From: Myxococcota bacterium
GTDB lineage: Bacteria > Myxococcota_A > UBA796 > UBA9615 > JAKLKC01
Length of the DNA: 64,000 nt
Direction: 5' to 3'
Assembly: GCA_023150875.1 (NCBI GenBank)
Contig: JAKLKC010000011.1
Span: 1-64,000 of the forward strand
Every line of letters starts with the position of its first letter. Positions within the stretch are counted from its first letter, which is position 1. This document shows positions 58,851 through 64,000 of the stretch, in pieces. The notes beneath the pieces are model-generated. The model made no database searches. It had not been told where the DNA came from and saw only the letters and a list, made by a program, of their open reading frames with translations. The position numbers were made by a program, and so were the translations under genes.

Positions 58851-59531
58851 TCAGCGGTTCATCCGGTTGACGAGGTTCCGGGTGGTGAAGGCGTGCTCCT
58901 CACCGTCCTCGTCCACGACGACGAGGGCGATCTCCACCGCCCGGGGCAGCCGGTTGGGCGTGTCCACCCCCCGGGTGTCCCACTGGTCCACCCACTCCTT
59001 CTTGTCCAGGTCGTAGTACCGCAGGTTGAAGGACTTGACCCGGTACGCCAGGGGCAGGACCACGCCCCCCCGCTCCGGGTCCCCGTCGATGCGCGGCGAC
59101 TCCCGGTGGACCAGCATGGAGAGGTCCGAGTCGGGGTCCTCCTCGCGGTAGTACGAGATCTCCGCCTGGTCCCCCTCCCGGGCGTCCTTGTAGAGCTTCT
59201 CGTGGGACAGGGAGGTGAAGATCGCCTCGTCGAAGGGGTCCTTGTCCTGCCCCTTGAAGACGGTCGCGTAGGACGACGTGGGGGAGAGGTTGGGAGATAG
59301 GAAGGCCATGGACAGCTCCCGGGAGATCCGCTCCATCGCGGTCCTGCCCATGGCCACCGTGTCGGCCTTGCGCCGCACCTGGTCCTCCACCTTCACGGCG
59401 CCCGCGAAGCTGGTCCAGAGCAGCGCCATGGCCGCGGCCATGATCGCCACCGCCACCAGCATCTCCAGCAGGGTGAAGCCCCGCTCGGTGCCGGCCCCGG
59501 GGGGCGCGCTCGTGGGGATGCGGGCGGCCAC
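58851..59531 (-). CDS. gspJ: Type II secretion minor pseudopilin GspJ
   Basis: The 226-residue protein has the prepilin peptidase site RG^FTLLEMLVAVAIM at about residues 17-31, with E5 intact, and the GspJ pattern RTAMERISRELS shortly after. The C-terminal beta region includes RYYDLDKKEWVDQWDT and the family's LPRAVEIALVV. The GTG at 59531 lies one base after the gspI stop. With GspI and GspK it forms the tip complex of the pseudopilus. Confidence 0.9.
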   Translation of the reverse strand: MAARIPTSAPPGAGTERGFTLLEMLVAVAIMAAAMALLWTSFAGAVKVEDQVRRKADTVAMGRTAMERISRELSMAFLSPNLSPTSSYATVFKGQDKDPFDEAIFTSLSHEKLYKDAREGDQAEISYYREEDPDSDLSMLVHRESPRIDGDPERGGVVLPLAYRVKSFNLRYYDLDKKEWVDQWDTRGVDTPNRLPRAVEIALVVVDEDGEEHAFTTRNLVNRMNR

Positions 59532-59532
59532 G

Positions 59533-60192
59533 CTACTTGTCCCCCCCGATCCCCGAGCCGGAACCGCCGCCGGTCGTCGGCCCTCCGCCCCCGCCGGACA
59601 GGGAGGGGAGGCCGCCGATCTCCTCCTCGTCGCCGCTGGAGACCCTCCCGCTGGGGTTCACCGCGTGGGTGACGAGGGTGATCTCCTCGGCGTGCTCCGC
59701 CCGCTTCCAACGCACCGTGACCTCGATGGCCCGGATGTACCGCGCGATCTGCTCGTCGAACATCGACAGGTCGATGGGCAGGTCCCCCAGGTCCTGGGCG
59801 GCTCCCACCTGCTCGGTCTCGGAGCCCTCCGTCTCGCCCCCGGAGAAGGCGGCCAGGAGGCCCTGGACGTTGCCGAGGTCCAGGTCGATGGGGGCGACGC
59901 TGTACTCCCACTCGAAGTCGTCGAACTCCCCGGGGTAGTCGCTCTTGAAGTCCCCGCTCTCGGTCAGCTCCGTCTCGCCGAAGCCCCTCTCCTCCAGGTA
60001 CAGCTCCACCCGGGTCATCACGTCCCGGGCGAGCATCGTGGCGGTGACGACGTCCCGGGAGTCGTCGAGCATCCGCACCGCGGTGAGCTGGGCACCGATG
60101 AGGACGGTCAGCGAGATCGCCAGGATCGACACCGACACCAGCACCTCCAGCAGGGTGAACCCCCGGGCGTCCCGCGGTGGGCGGCGACTCAT
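59533..60192 (-). CDS. gspI: Type II secretion minor pseudopilin GspI
   Basis: The 219-residue protein starts MSRRPPRDARGFTLLEVLVS, with the cleavage site after G11 and glutamate at +5. The segment ATMLARDVMTRVELY is typical of GspI. An acidic insert (about 110-145) and a glycine/serine-rich tail make it longer than the usual 120-130 residues. The ATG overlaps the gspH stop as ATGA. Confidence 0.87.
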   Translation of the reverse strand: MSRRPPRDARGFTLLEVLVSVSILAISLTVLIGAQLTAVRMLDDSRDVVTATMLARDVMTRVELYLEERGFGETELTESGDFKSDYPGEFDDFEWEYSVAPIDLDLGNVQGLLAAFSGGETEGSETEQVGAAQDLGDLPIDLSMFDEQIARYIRAIEVTVRWKRAEHAEEITLVTHAVNPSGRVSSGDEEEIGGLPSLSGGGGGPTTGGGSGSGIGGDK

Positions 60193-61004
60193 CGGTCGAC
60201 CTCCCGCTCGTCGAGGCGGAAGGAGCGGGGGTCCAGCTCCCCGTCCTCCACCCGGATCCGCCCCGTCAGGGGCTCGGTGCGGACGGACTGCACGTTCTCC
60301 CCCTGCCCGACGTAGAGGACCGCGTCCTCGACGTAGCCGCTGGGGAAGACGTGGACGTAGACGACGGCGTCGTCCTCGGGCTTCTCCGGCGGGCCCTCCT
60401 CCGCGGGGCGGCGCACTTCGTCGAAGGCCGGCGTCCATCCCCCATGGAAGGAGACACCGCCGGGCAGGGAGCGCGGTCGGGCCAGCTCCTCGTCCTCGGC
60501 AGGTTGGAAGCGGTTGATCCCTTCGTAGGGTTGGACGACGGTGCTGGCGCCGCCTCCAAACAGCGAGGAGAGGAAGCCGCCCATGCCCGACGCCGCGGTG
60601 TCTCCGGACCGGGCCTGCTCCAACGCCTGGGACTGGCTCTCCGCCTCCCGGGCCTGGTCCTCCAGCAGCTCGGCTTTCTCCTTCTCGTCCAGCAGCGCCC
60701 TCTCCTCGGCGGCCTCCCGGGCGTCCTGATCCCGGAAGATCCGCGCGACCCCGGTGGTCTCCTCGACCCAGTACGTCCCGCGGTCGAGGTTGAACGCGAC
60801 CCGCATGGGAGTCCTGCGGATGGTGGCCTCCTCGAAGACGTATCGCAGGGTGCTGGCCACCTGCCCCGAGGCGCGGCGCACGTCCGACCCGGTCCAGGTC
60901 CCCAGGGCGGGGATCGCCAGGGCGACGACGATGGACATCACCAGGATGCTCGCCATCAGCTCGATGAGGGTGAAGCCCCCGCTCCCGGGCCGCCGCGACC
61001 TCAC
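60189..61004 (-). CDS. gspH: Type II secretion pseudopilin GspH with coiled-coil insertion
   Basis: The 271-residue protein has the prepilin site GG^FTLIELMASILVM at residues 9-24. The GspH core follows, with ASGQVASTLRYVFEEATIRR near 46-64 and VAFNLDRGTYWVEE at 69-82. An unusual glutamate/alanine-rich segment (about 91-133, RDQDAREAAEERALLDEKEK and on) has coiled-coil character and is followed by a glycine-rich loop. This makes the protein about 100 residues longer than typical GspH. The end returns to beta strands. The GTG at 61004 overlaps the stop of the small ORF upstream. Confidence 0.85.
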   Translation of the reverse strand: MRSRRPGSGGFTLIELMASILVMSIVVALAIPALGTWTGSDVRRASGQVASTLRYVFEEATIRRTPMRVAFNLDRGTYWVEETTGVARIFRDQDAREAAEERALLDEKEKAELLEDQAREAESQSQALEQARSGDTAASGMGGFLSSLFGGGASTVVQPYEGINRFQPAEDEELARPRSLPGGVSFHGGWTPAFDEVRRPAEEGPPEKPEDDAVVYVHVFPSGYVEDAVLYVGQGENVQSVRTEPLTGRIRVEDGELDPRSFRLDEREVDR

Positions 61005-61171
61005 GGTCCCATTCCCCCGCCCAGCCCGAGGACGACCGGATCCGCCAGCGCGTCCAGGTCCGTCGCGGCCACGACGATGCCGGCGCCGAAGGCGAGCAGG
61101 ACGGCGCCCACGACCAGGATGAGCAGCGCCCACCTGTCGTCCCGCGGCAGTCCCGAACCCTGGTCGTCCAT
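61001..61171 (-). CDS. Small membrane protein between gspG and gspH
   Basis: The 56-residue product has one hydrophobic helix (about 14-37, ALLILVVGAVLLAFGAGIVV) followed by a short, glycine-rich tail. Its stop overlaps the gspH start as GTGA, so it is likely translated with the operon. The start is ATG at 61171 with GGAG ten bases upstream; a GTG at 61201 would add ten residues. I know of no named type II secretion component at this position. It may be a genuine small subunit or a spurious frame. Confidence 0.5.
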   Translation of the reverse strand: MDDQGSGLPRDDRWALLILVVGAVLLAFGAGIVVAATDLDALADPVVLGLGGGMGP

Positions 61172-61220
61172 CGTCACGGTGCTCCGTAGCGGTCCACTCA
61201 CCCCGCTCCCTGGCCGCGGC

Positions 61221-61727
61221 TCACTCCCAGGACACGACGTCGCCGTCGTTCCCCTCGCCGCCCTCCTTGCCGTCGGCGCCCATGCTGATGATCTCGTAGG
61301 GATGGTTGCCGTTGGACCCCGGGCTGAAGTACTGGAAGGGCTGGCCCCAGCCGTCCACCGGCACCTGGTCCTTCTCCAGGTAGGAGTTGAACTTGCGGCC
61401 GTTGCGCCCCGCCGGGGGCCGGATCAGGGCCTCGAGTCCCTCCGACGTGGAGGGGTAGCGCCCGTGGTCCAGGTAGAAGCGCTGGAGGGGGGTCCTGAGT
61501 CCCTCGATCTGCACCTTCGTGGTGTCGGCCTTGGCCTTGTTGACCGAGTTCAGCACGTTGACCGTGATCAGGGTGCCGAGGATCCCGAGGATGGTGATGA
61601 CCACCATGATCTCGATGAGCGTCATGCCGGACTGGCTCCGGCGCAGCGCCTCGAGTCCGACCCGCCGCGGCTCCGTTCCGGTGGGAGCCTCGCCGGGGGC
61701 GGCGGCCTCTGGGTGTTCGTGGTTCAT
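61221..61727 (-). CDS. gspG: Type II secretion major pseudopilin GspG
   Basis: GspG polymerises into the pseudopilus that pushes substrates out. The 168-residue protein has an unusually long 34-residue leader before the prepilin peptidase site SG^MTLIEIMVVITILGILG, with E5. The GspG signature follows: FYLDHGRYPSTSEGLEAL near residue 88 and VPVDGWGQPFQY near 122. The C-terminal segment PYEIISMGADGKEGGEGNDG carries the acidic calcium-binding site. The ATG at 61727 is 30 bases after the gspF stop. Confidence 0.92.
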   Translation of the reverse strand: MNHEHPEAAAPGEAPTGTEPRRVGLEALRRSQSGMTLIEIMVVITILGILGTLITVNVLNSVNKAKADTTKVQIEGLRTPLQRFYLDHGRYPSTSEGLEALIRPPAGRNGRKFNSYLEKDQVPVDGWGQPFQYFSPGSNGNHPYEIISMGADGKEGGEGNDGDVVSWE

Positions 61728-61757
61728 GTCTCGGTCCTCCCGCGGTGGATTCTCGTG

Positions 61758-63059
61758 TCAGTGGATCATCTGGTTCAGGCTGAGCATGGGCCACAGCACC
61801 GCCACGGCGATGAAGCCCACCATCCCGCCCATGACCAGGATGAGGATGGGTTCGAGCAGGGACGTCAGCGCGTCCACGGTGCGCTCGACCTGGTTCTCGT
61901 AGCTGGTGGCGACCTTCTGGAGCATCATCTCCAGCTCGCCGGTCTTCTCGCCGATGGCGATCATGTGGGTCACCATCGGGGGGAACTCGCCGCTCCGGCG
62001 CAGGGGTACGGCGATGGACTGGCCCTCGCTGACGCTGCCCCGGGCCTGCTCGATGACCTCGGCGATGACGGAGTTCTCCACGACGTTGCGGGCGATGGCC
62101 ATCGCCCCCAGGATGGGCACCCCCGCGGCCAGCAGGGTGGAGAGGGTGCTGGCGAAGCGGCTGACCGCCACCATCCGCAGGAGCTTGCCGAAGATGGGCA
62201 GCCGCAGCGCCCCCCGGTCCAGGGTCTTGCGGCCCCCCTCGGTGACGGCCCACTTCCGCAGGCCCCACGCGACGAGGCCCAGCCCGGCCAGGATCAGCCA
62301 CCAGTAGGACGCGAAGACCCCCGACGCCCCGAGCAGGATGCGGGTGACCAGGGGCAGGGTCGCGTCCAGGTCCTCGAAGAGCTTGCTGAACTTCGGGACC
62401 ACCACCGTCATCAGGAAGCCGAGGATGAAGAAGGAGAGGCCCACCATGACCACGGGGTAGGTCAGGGCCCCCACCAGCTTCCCCCGGAGCTTCACCTGCC
62501 CCTCGGTGTAGTCGGCGAGCTTGGAGAGCACCGCGTCCAGGGCGCCCGACTGCTCCCCGGCCGCCACCATGTTCACGTAGAGGTCGGTGAAGACCTTGCG
62601 GTGGGGCCGCAGCGCCTCCGCCAGGCTGGCGCCCTCGTTCACGTTCTCCTTCACGTCGGAGAGCACCACCTTCAGGCGCTCGTTCTCCACCTGGTCCGCC
62701 AGGGCCCCCAGGGAGTCCACGATGGGGATCCCGGCGGAGAAGAGGGTGGAGAGCTGCCGGGTCGCGGTGGCCATGTCGTCGATGGTGATCCGCTGGAAGT
62801 ACCGGCCGAGGTCCACCTCCGTGGAGAGGGAGAGCTTCGCCTTGGGGGCCGCCTTCTCCGGGGCGGGGCGGCCGGCGGGGCTCGGGCGGGGGGCCCGCGC
62901 CGACCGGGGGGAGGCCCGCTCGGTCTGCTCCCGCACGTCGGTGGCGAACACGCCCTGCTTGCGCAGGCGGGCCCTGGCGGACTTGACGGTCTCCGCGTCG
63001 ACGATCCCGTTGACGGTCTTCCCGCCCCCGGTCAGGCCCTTGTACTCGTAGACCGGCAT
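61758..63059 (-). CDS. gspF: Type II secretion inner-membrane platform protein GspF
   Basis: GspF anchors the GspE ATPase and the growing pseudopilus. The 433-residue protein has two copies of the T2SF domain. The first contains FSAGIPIVDSLGALADQVEN near residue 107 and the second AAGVPILGAMAIARNVVENS near 310. Three membrane helices are at about 200-225, 255-275 and 405-425. The N-terminus has an alanine/proline-rich linker (about 48-75). It lies between gspE and gspG in the usual order. Confidence 0.92.
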   Translation of the reverse strand: MPVYEYKGLTGGGKTVNGIVDAETVKSARARLRKQGVFATDVREQTERASPRSARAPRPSPAGRPAPEKAAPKAKLSLSTEVDLGRYFQRITIDDMATATRQLSTLFSAGIPIVDSLGALADQVENERLKVVLSDVKENVNEGASLAEALRPHRKVFTDLYVNMVAAGEQSGALDAVLSKLADYTEGQVKLRGKLVGALTYPVVMVGLSFFILGFLMTVVVPKFSKLFEDLDATLPLVTRILLGASGVFASYWWLILAGLGLVAWGLRKWAVTEGGRKTLDRGALRLPIFGKLLRMVAVSRFASTLSTLLAAGVPILGAMAIARNVVENSVIAEVIEQARGSVSEGQSIAVPLRRSGEFPPMVTHMIAIGEKTGELEMMLQKVATSYENQVERTVDALTSLLEPILILVMGGMVGFIAVAVLWPMLSLNQMIH

Positions 63060-63075
63060 CTACGCTCCGTGGGAC

Positions 63076-64000
63076 TCAATCAAGGTCCACCGCGTCGTCC
63101 TGGGTGACGCGGAGGACCTCCTCGAACGTGGTCAGGCCCATGCCCACCTTGTCCACGCCGTCGTCGCGCAGGGTCCGCATGCCCTTGCGCATGGCGACCC
63201 GCTTGATGTCGTTGGAGGACCGGTTCTGGACGATGAGCTGCCGGGTCTCGTCGTCGACCATCAGCAGCTCGTAGATCCCCGATCGGCCCTGGTAGCCGGT
63301 GTGGAAGCACCGGTCGCAGCCCACCGCCCGGTACACCCCCTTCCACGAGTCCACCTGCTCCCGGGTCAGGCCGAACTGTTCCATCTCGATGTCGGTGGGG
63401 ACGTGGGGCTGGCGACAGTGGACGCAGACCCGCCGTACCAGCCGCTGGGCCATGATCCCGATGAGGGATGACGACACCAGGAACGGTTCCACCCCCATGT
63501 CCACGAGGCGGGTCGTGGAGGTCGCGGCGTCGTTGGTGTGGAGGGTGGAGAGCACCAGGTGTCCGGTCAGCGACGCCTGGATGGCGATCTCCGCCGTCTC
63601 CTGGTCCCGGATCTCGCCCACGAGGATCACGTCGGGGTCCTGTCGCAGGAAGGAGCGCAGGCCCGAGGCGAAGGTGAGGTGGATCTTGGGGTTCACCGCC
63701 ACCTGGCCGATCCCCTGGATCTGGTACTCGATGGGGTCCTCGACGGTGAGGATGTTGATGTCCGGCCGGTTGATCTCGGAGATCGCGGCGTAGAGCGTCG
63801 TGGTCTTGCCCGAGCCCGTGGGTCCGGTGACCAGGATGATCCCGTGGGGGCGCCGGATCAGGGTCCGGAAGTGGGTGAGCTTCTCGGACGCGATCCCGAT
63901 CTGGTCCAAGGAGAGCAGCCCCTGGGAGCGGTCCTGGAGTCGCATGACCACCCGCTCCCCGTGGGCGACGGGCACCGTGGAGGTCCGGATGTCCACGTCC
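63076..64000 (-). CDS. gspE: Type II secretion ATPase GspE (N-terminus beyond the window)
   Basis: GspE powers pseudopilus assembly. The 308 visible residues cover the C-terminal ATPase domain. It opens with the Asp-box region [20 protein letters not shown], then Walker [10 protein letters not shown] and the Walker B/His boxes in [20 protein letters not shown] and STLHTNDA. The zinc-binding tetracysteine motif CVHC...CDRC lies near residues 195-234. The sequence ends DAVDLD. The frame is open to the right edge, so the N-terminal domain that binds GspL is outside the window, as are gspC and gspD. Confidence 0.92.
   Translation of the reverse strand, partial: DVDIRTSTVPVAHGERVVMRLQDRSQGLLSLDQIGIASEKLTHFRTLIRRPHGIILVTGPTGSGKTTTLYAAISEINRPDINILTVEDPIEYQIQGIGQVAVNPKIHLTFASGLRSFLRQDPDVILVGEIRDQETAEIAIQASLTGHLVLSTLHTNDAATSTTRLVDMGVEPFLVSSSLIGIMAQRLVRRVCVHCRQPHVPTDIEMEQFGLTREQVDSWKGVYRAVGCDRCFHTGYQGRSGIYELLMVDDETRQLIVQNRSSNDIKRVAMRKGMRTLRDDGVDKVGMGLTTFEEVLRVTQDDAVDLD

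Overview
The window is 64 kb of very GC-rich chromosomal DNA. It has dense operons, many GTG and TTG starts and frequent 4-base stop/start overlaps. No rRNA, tRNA or CRISPR array was recognised. The organism looks like a member of the Myxococcota or a related deltaproteobacterial lineage. The evidence is a MYXO-CTERM-like tail on a secreted M1 peptidase, a type II secretion operon with gspN and a PilM-like gspL, a PilZ protein, a VWA lipoprotein, and a response regulator fused to J-like and TPR modules. This placement is inferred from gene content, not from a marker gene.

Layout, left to right. 1-850: right end of an IS21-type element (istB) that has cut off a glutathione S-transferase gene. 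899-2704: a flavin-dependent halogenase-like enzyme that would have been co-transcribed with the broken GST gene. 2823-12129 (minus strand): housekeeping genes rluB, scpB, scpA, an M50 protease, cmk, accA, miaA, mutL and pgi. 12346-14789: TetR regulator, outer-membrane protein, a 211-bp MITE-like repeat and a PilZ protein. 14943-24520: arginine operon argR, argG, a P-loop gene, argC, argD, an N-acylornithine transcarbamylase, argB, argE and argH. 24707-32637: lipoprotein, mutS, amidase, glnD and xerD. 32920-35465: SmtB-type sensor and P1B-type metal ATPase. 35462-38385 (minus): SIR2-like protein and a response regulator/J-like/TPR protein. 38728-40735: two ferredoxins and an unrecognised protein with two HTH-like repeats. 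40853-47861: M1 peptidase, SRPBCC protein, VWA lipoprotein, cysS, Nudix hydrolase and a helical-repeat protein. 48291-49368: two small membrane proteins. 49771-53328 (minus): kefB, kefG and a VapC/Phd-type toxin-antitoxin pair. 53363-53573: second copy of the MITE. 53798-64000 (minus): type II secretion operon gspE-F-G-(small ORF)-H-I-J-K-L-M-N, with gspE running off the right edge.

How the genes work together. The arginine operon encodes a variant route in which the acyl group stays on ornithine through carbamoylation and is removed from acyl-citrulline by ArgE. The transcarbamylase carries the proline and the loop seen in Bacteroides succinylornithine transcarbamylase. No recognisable acylglutamate synthase lies in the cluster, but an uncharacterised P-loop protein does. 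mutS and mutL are both present, and MutL lacks the endonuclease motif. The type II secretion system would export proteins such as the M1 peptidase.

The strongest leads for something undescribed are the SIR2 plus response-regulator/degenerate-J/TPR pair, the P-loop gene in the arginine operon, the MITE-like element in two copies (one beside a toxin-antitoxin operator), the two-HTH protein at 39551-40735, and a ferredoxin gene with no canonical start codon.
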